DNA of 64,000 bases from Bretschneidera sinensis (lineage: Eukaryota > Streptophyta > Magnoliopsida > Brassicales > Akaniaceae). Below, piece by piece: positions 48,701-58,973 of the stretch. The position numbers were made by a program, and so were the translations under genes. Every line of letters starts with the position of its first letter. Positions within the stretch are counted from its first letter, which is position 1. The DNA lies in the NCBI GenBank assembly GCA_023935145.1, contig CM043698.1:17983001-18047000 (forward strand). The letters run 5' to 3'. Under the pieces are notes generated by a model. That model was not told where the DNA came from. It did not search any database and worked only from the letters and a program-made list of their open reading frames with translations.

Positions 48701-49111
48701 GTCAACGGGTGACGTGGCACTGACGTGTCAGTGAGGTGGCGTTGATGTGGCTTTTAAGGCTGACGTGACAGCAGCGTTTCTGAAACAGGAGCGGCAGCAG
48801 ATGTGATGTCAACAGGTGACGTGGCACTGACGTGGCAGTGAGGTGGCGTTGATGTGGCCTTTAGGGCTGACGTGGCAGCAGCGTTTCTGAAACAAGAGCA
48901 GCAGCGGAGATGATGTCGATGAGACTCCGACTATAGTGATGACCCAACAGGTATGAAAAGGATATACTAAAAGTTTTTCTGATGTGAAAGATCCACTAAT
49001 AGTGGCAATCACAGAGCATACTCAACTCTTAATATACCGAGAATTTCTGATGTGAAGGATCCACTAATAGTGGCAATCACAGAGCATACTCAACTCTTAA
49101 AATACCGAGAA
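48701..49111 (-). repeat. Duplicated blocks in the Copia-1 leader
   Basis: Between the 5' LTR and gag are two separate direct duplications. A unit of about 107 bp occurs twice (48701-48807, 48808-48915), rich in tgacgtggc words and with gcagcgtttctgaaac in each. A unit of 68 bp occurs twice (48976-49043, 49044-49111) with gatccactaatagtggcaat, itself a small palindrome. Being upstream of gag they lie in the packaged RNA leader. Confidence 0.85.
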
Positions 49112-49120
49112 CCATTATGG

Positions 49121-49131
49121 CTCTGATACCA
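49121..49131 (-). promoter_or_regulatory. Primer binding site of Copia-1
   Basis: TGGTATCAGAG on the minus strand directly follows the 5' LTR and is complementary to the 3' end of plant initiator-Met tRNA. This is where minus-strand DNA synthesis starts. Confidence 0.9.
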
Positions 49132-49347
49132 TGTTGAATTTAAGAGAGGAAGTGAGACAATACAAAAAGAAGAATTGTATTGAATGGTGTGATTTACTTA
49201 CAAAGGGAGCTATCCTATTTATATAAGCTAATAGGAGAAGCAAAGCTATACACAACCAATGTGGGATTATCCTATTTATACAAGCTAATAGGAGAAGCAA
49301 AGCTATACACAACCAATGTGGGACTAAGCCCATATAATACATTAACA
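49132..49347 (-). repeat. 5' LTR of Copia-1 (216 bp)
   Basis: Same length and ends as 44198-44413. It abuts the target duplication ggttc, beyond which GLR exon 5 resumes. Confidence 0.95.
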
Positions 49348-50975
49348 GGTTCTATTCTCTGGTTGAAAGGCCTTGAAAAGCTCTGCGAGTTACTAGAATT
49401 ATGAATTGCAGGCGGGTGCAAGTAAAAGAATTTGATGATATATATCAAGAGCGAAGATGCTAAAACAGCTCCCATAATTATGAATAACCCCACGAAACTG
49501 TTTACGCTAAGACTATCTGGAGATATTGAAGCTGCCTGACATTGACAGGTTGTTTGTTCAAGAAAATATTTTCGCTTAATGGATTCCATTTTTTCTCTAT
49601 TTTGAGTGACATTCAGGATTGCCCTGGAAAAATATGGGAGCAGAGGTGACCCTTGAGCGAAAGCCTGATTGAAGCAAGAAAAGTAGATTTCTGATCAGTT
49701 TAATGAAATTAATTGAATGTACAATATCATAAATTAATTTTATGTTTTTCAAATGATCAGTAATTGTAATATACTTATAAGCACAAATGTCACCGTAGCT
49801 GCTAAGGGTATTATTCATCACCAATGTACTTAAACTTAATGTAGACATAGCAAAGCATTATATATAAAGAAGCATATACGCCTTATAATTCTAAGCATAA
49901 TTAAGGTGGAAATGAAAGAGGGATTGCTAAAATTAACACTAACAAAGCCAAGTCCATCAGTTTTGTAGGTTGGTCCTGTCATTGTGTATTTATCGCAATA
50001 CTTAGCAAGAAAGAGCTTAAGAGTGAGTTTTCCTTCAACAATAGCAGTAACACCACCATTATGGCTACCCTTTGACAACGCTTCATTGTACTCATCCGCC
50101 GACCCATAATCCTTCAACTTGGACTCATTGAAATTAAACTGTCCTGTCAGAAGATTTTTCACAAAGGAACGCCTTTGGTATCCGACATAATCACCGTTCC
50201 TTTGGAGTTCATGAATATCAACAACTGCTGGCTGGATACGTTCTGCTGTCAACAATGAGGCTAAGTTTGCGGTATAGCTTTGTGTCAGGATAAGTACCAC
50301 AAAGACCCATATGATCAGCACAAATTTTGACCAGTTGTTCATTGCCTTTTCCCCTGATATATAACATGAAAAATAGTTTTAATTAATTTCAAAACCATGT
50401 TATAAGCTTGGCTAAATATAAATCCCATAATCCCAGAAAAGAAAAACATTAGTTCTAAATAGGTTATAAGAGAATTACAATGAGCAAACACAAGAATTGA
50501 GAAGGAGAACCAAAAAATTTCTCCAAGTTGTTTCTTTGATTGATCCTTTTTTGTTCGATGTTCAAGAATCCATACAACCAAACCTGTGGAGATGAAGGCT
50601 ACCACGATTGTTAACCAAAGCTGCCAACTTAGCGGCTTCAAGAAAATCCAGATATTCTTCCTCTCATTTTCTTTGATTTTCACTACCATCGTCACATCTG
50701 ATTCTGTGTAAGGTAGAGTAAAGTCAACATAAAGTGATCGATTCGATGTAATCGATACGTCTCCCACAACAGCATCGAATTTCTGCATGTTTTCATTCAC
50801 ATGGAAAGTGAAGGGTTAGACAGAGATGATAGAAAGAAAATAAAAAACAGAGAAATACAAAGAAGGAAGACTAAAGTTGCACACCTGAAGTTTAATCTGG
50901 TAAAGAAGCTCGTCGTAAGTCCCTGCCCTCTCTCTGGAGCTGTTTACGAAGGGAATGAATTTGTGTGGAACAGCA

Positions 50976-51249
50976 TGTGAGAATTGAAGAGAGTGAAGAG
51001 AAGTGAGAATTGAAGAGAGTAAAGAGTTGTACAAATGCTTGCTTGATTTCTTCTATACAATTATGAGTATATATAGGCTGTTAAAGGAAAAATGTCATCC
51101 TTAAAACATAGATGAAAACATGGCCTAAAGTGATCCTTAAAACAAGGATAAAAACATTGCCTAAAGTAATCCTTAAAACATGGATGAAAACATGGCCTAA
51201 AGTAAGCCTTAAAACAAGGATGAGAATATGCTAATATGTTTCTCTATCA
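50976..51249 (-). repeat. 3' LTR of Copia-2 (274 bp)
   Basis: It contains four tandem-like copies of a word of about 37 bp (ccttaaaacan-gatgaaaacatggcctaaagt). On the minus strand ctatatatactc is a likely TATA box. The GLR-A remnant shares its variants (tatgag, ggctg), as expected for a duplicate of this copy. Confidence 0.94.
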
Positions 51250-54200
51250 TGCCCACGCAAGATGGAGCATCCATCTCGGATGCCAATCTTGAACTGATGA
51301 TGCAAGAACTGTTTTCGAGGAAGTGCTTTGGTGAGTGAGTCCGCCAATTGATCAATAGTATGAACATGAGAAATACGTAACCGATGATTAACAACTTGGT
51401 CACGAACAAATTGAAAGTCAATGGCAATGTGCTTCATACGTGAGTGGAACACCGGATTTTTACATAAGTATGTGGCACCAATATTATCGCAGTAAATTGT
51501 AGGTACAACTATAGGTGGAGCATGTAGTTCTTGGAGCATATTAGTTATCCAGTTTAGTTCAGCAGCAGTCGAAGCTATGGCACGGTACTCAACTTTAGTA
51601 GATGAGCGAGCAACGGTGCGTTGCTTTTTAGAAGCCCAACTGATTGGTGAGGCACCTAGAAACACAACATATGCAGATGTGGATGTACGATCGTCAGTGT
51701 TTCCTGCCCAATCAGAGTCAGAGAAGGCATGGAGTTACGGACGTGATTCTTTGTGAAGAAAGATTCCATGATCGAAAGTTCCTTTGAGGTACCGCAGTAG
51801 ACGTTTGACAGTGGCCCAATGATGTGAGGTAGGACAATGCATGAACTGTGACAGTCTATTGACTGCAAATGAGATATCAGGCCGTGTTAAAGACAAGTAC
51901 TGTAGTGATCCCAAGACCTGTCGAAACTGAGTAGCGTCATGGTGAGGGGTGCCGTCGTTGAGTATTAGAAACTCAGTTGTGGATAGAGGAGTGCTAACCT
52001 CTTTAGCATCAGCCATATTCGTCTAGTGCAGGATGTCAAGTACATACTTTCGCTGCGACAAGAACAAACCAGTTGGAGTTGTGCAAGCCTCAACACCCAG
52101 AAAATGTGACAAGGGGCCGAGATCCTTCAAGGAGAATCGATTGGCCAACTGATCAATGAACTGCTGGACGGAGACGGAATTATTGCCTATAATGATGATG
52201 TCATCAACGTACACAAGCAAGTAGAGTGTGGTCTGTCCATGGTGAAAGATAAACAGAGAACTATCTGATTTAGAGTTCACAAATTTGTGAAGGAGTAGGA
52301 AGCGACGTAATTCATGATACCATGCACGAGGAGCTTGGCGAAGACCATAGATGGCCTTGCGCAACTTGCAGACATAAGTAGGAAACTGTGGATGAGTGAA
52401 GCCTTGAGGTTGCTGCATGTAAACATTGTCAGAAAGTGTGCCCTGCAAAAAACATTGTTAACGTCCAGTTGGTGCAAATCCCATCCATAGGAGACCGCTA
52501 AACTTAAAATAAGGTGAATTGTTGTAGGTTTTACAATAGGACTGAAAGTATCCGTGTAACCAATTCCGGGACGTTGATGGAATCCCTTGGCAACCAAACA
52601 AGCCTTATGGCGGGCAATAGTACCGTTGGGGTTCCGCTTAATCTTAAATATCCATTTGCACCCAATGATATTTTGTGTGTGGTAATGGGGTACGAGAGTC
52701 CATGTGGAGTTTTTAAGAAGGGCATCATACTCATCACTCATCGCCTTACGCCATTGAGGGAATTTTTCGGCTTGGCGATATGTTGTGGGTTCAGGAGGTT
52801 CATCAGTTTTGGAGGTGGTGGTGTGAAGGTCAAGTATTTTGCGTGGCTTGAAGATATTATGTTGGGACCTGGTAGTTATTTTTGGTGGTGTGGGCGATTT
52901 GGATGGAGCAGTCTGTGAGGGAGATGAATGAGGAGAGGAATCATGACTTACCCGATTTGTAGAAGAGTCCAGGGAGTGTGATTAGTGCAAGGCAGAGGTA
53001 GGCAGCGTGACATGAGGATCCACTTGTTCATCAACACCATTATTTGAGGAGTGTGTATTAGTGGGGGCAGCTGGTAAAGGAGAACTTGATTGTATGTGAT
53101 TTAATGTAGATAGGGAAGAATATGAAGGTGTCTGATTGTGAGTGACAGATTCATGAGATGTTGACTCGAGATTTGTGAGAGGATTAGAGAGATTTGAGGG
53201 ACACCATTGATGTAGAGATTCTGTGTTAATTCGTGGTTCATGTATGGAAAGTTTTTGAAAGGGAAATTGAGACCCAATAAAAATGATATGACATGTAATA
53301 AAGGTTTTTGATGTGGATGGATCAAGACAGATATAGGAATTGTGAGAGAGTGAATAACCAATAAATATGCATGGTTTTGATCGTGGAGCTAGCTTATGAG
53401 TGGAATAGGGACGGAGCCAAGGGTAGCACAGACAGCCAAATACTTTTAGTTTGTGATAATTTGGTTGTTTGTGAAATATTTTTTCGAATGGAGAGTGGGA
53501 CTTAAGGACTGGTGTGGGCATACGGTTAATAAGATAGGTGGCTGTTTGGAATGCTACAGACCAGAACCGTAAAGGTAGTGAGGCTTGGTGAAGTAAAGTG
53601 AGACCAGTTTCGACTAGATGACGATGTTTTCTTTCAGTGGAGCCCACTAATTGAGGAGTATATAGAGGAGATGTGAGGTGTTGAATACCAAAGTGAGATA
53701 GGTGATGAGCCAAGCTTTGATATTCACCACCTCCATCGGAATAGACAGTTTTTATTTTCAATTGAAAAAAGTTTTCGACTAATTTCTTGAATTTGTCAAA
53801 TATGAGGGGAACATTGAATTTGTGTTTGATAGGATAGAACCAAGTATATTTTCTAAAGTAATCCATAAAAATTATATAGTACCGAAAATTTTCATAAGAC
53901 ATGATTGGTGATGGTCCCCAAACGTCGGTATATAAAATTTCTAACGGAGAAGTGCAAGACACACTTGTTAAGCCAAACAGAAGTCTGTGACTTTTATTAC
54001 AGAGACATGAATCACAATGACTAGAAAGAGACTGAGATACGGGTAGAGAAAATGTAGTTACTAATTTTTTTTGAATGGATTCGGAGGGATGGCCTAAACG
54101 GCGGTGTCATAGGTCGGCGGTAGTTGTTGTGGTGGTTATGTATGTTGTTGGAACAGATGCACATGATGGTGATGATGACATAGAGGGCCACTCATAGACA

Positions 54201-55750
54201 TCATCCTTATTCTGGCCTCGCACTAAGGATGCCCCCGTACTCAAATCCTTCACAATAAAAGAATCAGGAAAGAATTCAATAGATGTGGCATTTTGTTTGC
54301 AAAATTGCGAAACTGAAAGTAAATTCTTTTTGATGTGGGGAGCACACAACACATTATTAAGATTAAATGAGATATTTGAAGATGTGAGTTTTGTAGAACC
54401 AATATGAGATATTGGAATACCGTTACCGTTGCCAACCATTATGTCTTTATTCCCATTGTAATCTGAGTGAACAGAGAGGTTTTGCAAGTTTGAGGTAATG
54501 TGGTGCGATGCACTAGAGTCAACTAACCAATTGTTGTGGTTGGATTGTTGATCTGTGGTCGAGTGATTCGCCTGAGGCCAGCTGGGATTGTGGTTTGTCC
54601 TTACTCGAGACCGACAAACCTTTGTTGTGTGCCCAATTTTGTCACAGAGTTGGCATATTGGCTTAGGTTGTCCATGGTTGTTGTTTGGTCGCCATGGTTG
54701 ATGTTGTGAGTTCCGTGCTGGAGCAAAATTTCCCCCTGTGTTATAGGAAAAATTGTTGTTTAGGGGGGAGTAGGAGGAGTTATGAAAACCTTGATTTCTA
54801 GAGTTGGTCTGTGGATTGCCGGAAAATGACCTGTTGCCATAATTATTGTTTCCCATTATATTGTTTTGATGATTTCCAGAACCTGACCTATTTTTATTGT
54901 TGTTGGAGCGATGATGGTTGTACTGGGCAGTGATTGTTGTTGTCACTTTCTTCCCTTCTTCTCATTTTAGAAAGGTCTTGTGATCTAGAAGCTTATCGTG
55001 AAGCTCTTCGAATTGCATAGCCATTTCTCTTGTACGTATGGCTGCATTCAGTTCTTTATAGTCATTACTGAGGCCATGGAGGGTGTGAACGACAATCTCA
55101 GCATCACTCAGAGGGTGCCCAATTAAGGCAAGGTTGTCAACAATTGTTTTGATGTGTTGCATGTATTCGGCTATGGTGGTGCCTTCTTGAAAGATCCTAA
55201 TGAGTGTGGAAAGAACGGAGAGCATCCTAGTATTCGAACGATTGGCAAAAGTTGTTTCTAGCTTATTCCACGCTTCAGTAGAGCATTTGTAGGTGGAGAT
55301 AAGTGGTGCAATGGTACCTGCAAGGGAGGCCTGAATAGCCTGCAGTACTAAACGATCCTGACGCAGCCACTTCTTGTGATCTGGGTTCGGAACAAACTCA
55401 GTTCCTCTAGTTATGTTGATGGTGGATGCAGGACAGGTATATGTGCCATTGACATAGCCTAGCAAATCATAACCAAACAGTAAATTAGAGAATTGAGATC
55501 TCCAAGAGGCATAATTACCACCTCCGGATAGCTTGAATGGGATTTGGGATGCAGTATTAATAGAGATTAGATTCTTGGTTTGTATGGAAGAGTTGGTACC
55601 AGTTGATACAACAACTGGTGTTTCGAAGATTGAGGAGTTTGATGAATCTGATGAGTTGATTGGAGATGATATTGTAGGGAAAGAGAAGAGAAAAAAAAAA
55701 AAGGGGGGAGATATAAAGAAGATATGAGGATCGGTTTTTAAGCTTAGTGG
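51250..55750 (-). pseudogene. Decayed gag-pol of Copia-2
   Basis: Order on the minus strand: gag (about 55730-54962; GGGNYASWRSQFSNLLFGYD), CCHC knuckle CQLCDKIGHTTKVC and protease WLVDSSASHHI (54946-54107), integrase core (53962-52982; ILYTDVWGPSP, VYSDGGGEYQS, ERKHRHLVETG), reverse transcriptase in two overlapping frames (52741-52277 and 52448-52023; [31 protein letters not shown]), then 52016-51735 and 51665-51231 with RNase H (WASKKQRTVARSS, MKHIAIDFQFVRD). Stops and shifts separate these pieces, so no full polyprotein can be made. Gag has no early ATG in frame. Confidence 0.93.
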
Positions 55751-55769
55751 CTTGAGAGCTCTGATACCA
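55751..55769 (-). promoter_or_regulatory. Primer binding site of Copia-2
   Basis: TGGTATCAGAGCTCTCAAG on the minus strand touches the 5' LTR and fits the 3' end of initiator-Met tRNA over a longer stretch than in Copia-1. Confidence 0.88.
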
Positions 55770-56043
55770 TGTGAGAATTGAAGAGAGTGAAGAGAAGTGA
55801 GAATTGAAGAGAGTAAAGAGTTGTACAAATGCTTGCTTGATTTCTTCTATACAATTAAGGGTATATATAGGTTGTTAAAGGAAAAATGTCATCCTTAAAA
55901 CATGGATGAAAACATGGCCTAAAGTGATTCTTAAAACAAGGATAAAAACATTGCCTAAAGTAATCCTTAAAACATTGATGAAAACATGGCCTAAAGTAAG
56001 CCTTAAAACAAGGACGAGAATATGCTAATATGTTTCTCTATCA
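55770..56043 (-). repeat. 5' LTR of Copia-2 (274 bp)
   Basis: Same length and ends as 50976-51249, followed by the target duplication cagca and GLR exon 2. Confidence 0.94.
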
Positions 56044-57757
56044 CAGCAAAGGGCAATATATCTAATGCAGCAAGAAATAAATCATAACAGAACCCAGAAA
56101 TGATAGGCTCATTGGTATGAGGATCCCATTCCACTTTCAAGAGTTCTTGAAAACCAGGTTTCATCGGGACCCCAATTTTCAATTTCCGACCACTTACAGG
56201 TATAACCCAACCCTTTGGGGGAGTTTTTGCGCCTCCAGGCCAGGTGGGTGCTTTAAGTTCATCAACGGAAGTTGAGTATGTTACCTTAACCAGTTTGCTC
56301 AGTCTGCGAGAAAATCCTTTCTTAGGTGTCCAGTATCTAATAATTCTTGCTCCTTTTCTTCTCACATTGATAATTTCAAATGCTGAAGATTGCAATTGTC
56401 TTTCAACCAAATGGAAAATCATGAGTACTTCGGCTGAAGTTTTTCTTGAAGGCATCTGAAATTCCATATCTGCCCATTTCTACAGCCATAGCTAATGCCC
56501 AAACTGTATCATATGCCCATAAACCAAAATGGTTTAGTTCAGCAATCTTGCCATTTCGCCCGTCAAAATGAATTTCATGTTTCCATCTCAATTTAAAATC
56601 TTCAAGCTTTCTTGAAATAGGTATGTATTGCCTTATACCCAATATGCCTTCCATTGAATCACCAATAACGTCTGCTCCCATGGTATCTAACAACATTGAT
56701 AGCTCATCGGTGATGATCCACGCGTACCCTTCACACATCATATTTGCCTTTTTTGCAAGATCAAAGAGTCTTGACCCCAAGGAAGCTGTCGTGTGCACCA
56801 AGAATACCCTCATATGCCTAGCTATTAACTTGTTGAGCTTCTTAAGAATCATCAAGTCGCTGGAAGATGGAGGAATCACATATCTGTAAGAAATTCGTGT
56901 ATTGATTTTTTGAAAAGCATCTGTAAGATAAGGAATCAATCCATTGCTGTATTCTGTATTTTCATATATGAGGACCACTTGGTGCCATCCGTATGCTTGA
57001 ACAATAGATGCAATGGCATGAACTTGTGATCTCCCATTTTGGGTTGTCCGGATGAAAAAAGGGTTTTGGGTAGTAGAAAGAGAAAGGCTTCTAGCTGAAA
57101 ATAAAATAATGGGAATATGAGCTTTCTCACCAAGTTCTATAAGAAACTTAGCTTCTGTTGACTTTTGGGGACCTATAATTGCTTGTACTTCTTTGTTATT
57201 AATCAAATCCAGAGCTGCAGTTAATATTATGTATGGATTGGAAAAGGCAATTAGTAAAGTATCAATAGAAATAAATACATAAACATGATTGGGTAATGAT
57301 ATTGCCAGAACAAGTTTCGGAATGAAAAAATTACCCTCAGTAAAGTGATGTAAGAAAAAGGGAAAAAAATGTGTTCTGATCATTATTTTTTCATTTCAAA
57401 ACTTTTTACTCTGGCAATAACAATTTCCCTGGTCCCTATCTGTATAATCTTACACAAGTAATTACTTATAACATTATTAAAATGACCTGCAGAAGCTGCG
57501 CTGACAACATCATCTGCGTTCCTAGTGTGTAGAAGCAATCTTGTTTTATAATCCGAATGCGTAGCATAGAAATCTGAGCGTGCCATAGAAATGCACTTAT
57601 CTGCCATGGCACCGACCGATGTGTTGAGATCAAGAACCACACCAACATTTACCAAGTAGATTGATTCTGCATTACTAGTTTGAGATTTGACTCCTCTCTG
57701 AAAGCAAAGCAAGAAACATAGAAGATAGAAAAGAAGGAACCTAATAAAGCATGCCAT

Positions 57758-58217
57758 ATTGTAACACAAGTTTGTTCTTTGGACTTATGTCTGTATATGG
57801 AAATTGTATGAGCATAAATATGGAGAATATTCATTGACCAAATTGCTTAAGTCTTTAATTAATATTTAAAATGTAAATCTCTAAAGTTTATATTGAGAAT
57901 GGTAAACAGTCTGCACCCCTAAAGACAAGGCAAAGGGGTTTTTTATTGTTACCTTTGTTGGTTTGAGAATATACTCAATTTGTAAAGATTAAGACAAGAA
58001 AGAGACTCTTTGAATCCGTCCTCAGTGGGCTGCGTCTATTTAATATTCAGTCAATAGTTTCTCTATTTTACTATTTAGTTTGAATATTCACTAATGAATG
58101 AAACAGTTGAAATGAAGAGAAATTTAAGTATGTGTTTTTTGTACTTCGCAGTTTAATATTTGAAGTTACAAATGTTGTCATCAAAATTCAAGCTAATTGA
58201 CTAGTAGAACAGGATAT
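57758..58217. other. GLR-D upstream flank, noncoding
   Basis: It is related to 14657-15030 and 31806-32160 but more diverged, with extra text near 57780-57840. The TATA-like string of the other copies is changed. It ends at the Gypsy-like insertion, and the flank continues after it at 63245. Confidence 0.75.
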
Positions 58218-58222
58218 GAAAT

Positions 58223-58848
58223 TGTTGATGCCAAAAAATGAGTGTTGCTGAGCTGGATGGATGTTCTGTAGAAGTACCTGCACAGAGAAAGGGAGATTTG
58301 CTATTGGGGTCGACGGAGGGGATGCCTCCGAGGATGCTCCGATGCTTAAGTTAGCAAAAGTTTTAAGATTGTAAGTGTTTGAAACTGAGAAGCTCCTCCC
58401 CTTTTGGACCGCTTACCAAATCCTTTTATAGAGTTCCGGAGGCGGTGATGGGTCGGGGCAGCTGTAACAGGATACCCCAACTGGGTAGGGTAATGATGCC
58501 TATGAGGCCCAGCTAGGAAGCTGAGAACCGTTCAGTAGGGCTTTTGCCTTGTTGGCTTATTCCAGAGCCGTCTATGCGTAAGACGGTGTTTAGTTCTGAC
58601 GCTCCAACTTGGTTGGTAATGATGATCCGAAAGGCGGTGGTGACGTGGAGGCCCAGCTGGAGCCAAGATATTCCTGAGGGCGGTCATGACCTGGAGGCCC
58701 AGCTGGAGGCAATGATGCCCTGAAGGGCGGTCATGACCTGGAGATCCAATTGTCTGGGCCTGAACTGTCCGCGTGTCACTTTGAATTCAGGGCTCACGAT
58801 AATCCACGTGTCTTCCTCCTATTGGAGTGACATATTTTGGTAGTATCA
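58223..58848 (-). repeat. 3' LTR of the Gypsy-like element (626 bp)
   Basis: GC-richer than the surroundings. It holds a repeated phrase ggcggtcatgacctggag with ccagctggag, and one CACGTG (about 58804-58809). It is apparently identical to 62614-63239. Confidence 0.95.
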
Positions 58849-58859
58849 GAGGCCCCCCA

Positions 58860-58891
58860 CTTCCTTAAGTGCAGCACTGTGGTTAAGGAAG
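58860..58891. other. Hairpin next to the polypurine tract
   Basis: CTTCCTTAA (58860-58868) and TTAAGGAAG (58883-58891) form a perfect 9-bp inverted repeat with a 14-base loop, just inside the 3' LTR. Confidence 0.7.
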
Positions 58892-58973
58892 TAGCATAAC
58901 TGGGTTGGCGTTAGGCCCTCTGTGGAGACATGAAGTTGGGTCGAAGATGTGCTCTAAGGCAAAACAGAGTGAG

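Larger units (their letters stand above)
44198..49347 (-). mobile_element. Copia-1: intact Copia element in the last exon of GLR-D (5150 bp)
   Basis: The two LTRs are both 216 bp (44198-44413 and 49132-49347), and I see one difference between them. The target duplication is ggttc (44193-44197 and 49348-49352). The primer site TGGTATCAGAG (49121-49131, minus strand; initiator-Met tRNA type) touches the 5' LTR, and the polypurine tract GAGTTTGAGGGGGGA touches the 3' LTR at 44414. One long ORF fills the middle. It is therefore a young and potentially autonomous element. Confidence 0.97.
50976..56043 (-). mobile_element. Copia-2: decayed Copia element in exon 2 of GLR-D (5068 bp)
   Basis: LTRs of 274 bp lie at 50976-51249 and 55770-56043 with TGTGAG...CTATCA ends. 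The target duplication cagca is at 50971-50975 and 56044-56048. The primer site TGGTATCAGAGCTCTCAAG (55751-55769, minus) fits initiator-Met tRNA. The LTRs differ at about seven positions by eye. The coding part is broken into seven or more frames. The same insertion, reduced to part of an LTR, is in GLR-A at 6570. Confidence 0.96.
44123..57757 (-). pseudogene. GLR: GLR-D: glutamate receptor-like gene split by two Copia elements
   Basis: Exon 1 is 57487-57757 (MACFIRFLLF signal peptide; donor GTCATT). Exon 2 is 57214 down to 56044, continuing at 50975-50885 beyond Copia-2. Exon 3 is 50479-50782, exon 4 is 49944-50353, and exon 5 is 49348-49664 plus 44123-44197 beyond Copia-1. Exon 2 also lacks 83 bp relative to GLR-B (13035-13117 there), with the 4-bp microhomology gaaa at 56413-56417; this shifts the frame after THDF in the amino-terminal domain. 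Intron 1 is only 272 bp against 471 bp in GLR-B. Otherwise the domains are as in GLR-B. Exons 3-5 are nearly the same as GLR-A, its duplicate. It is dead several times over. Confidence 0.95.
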
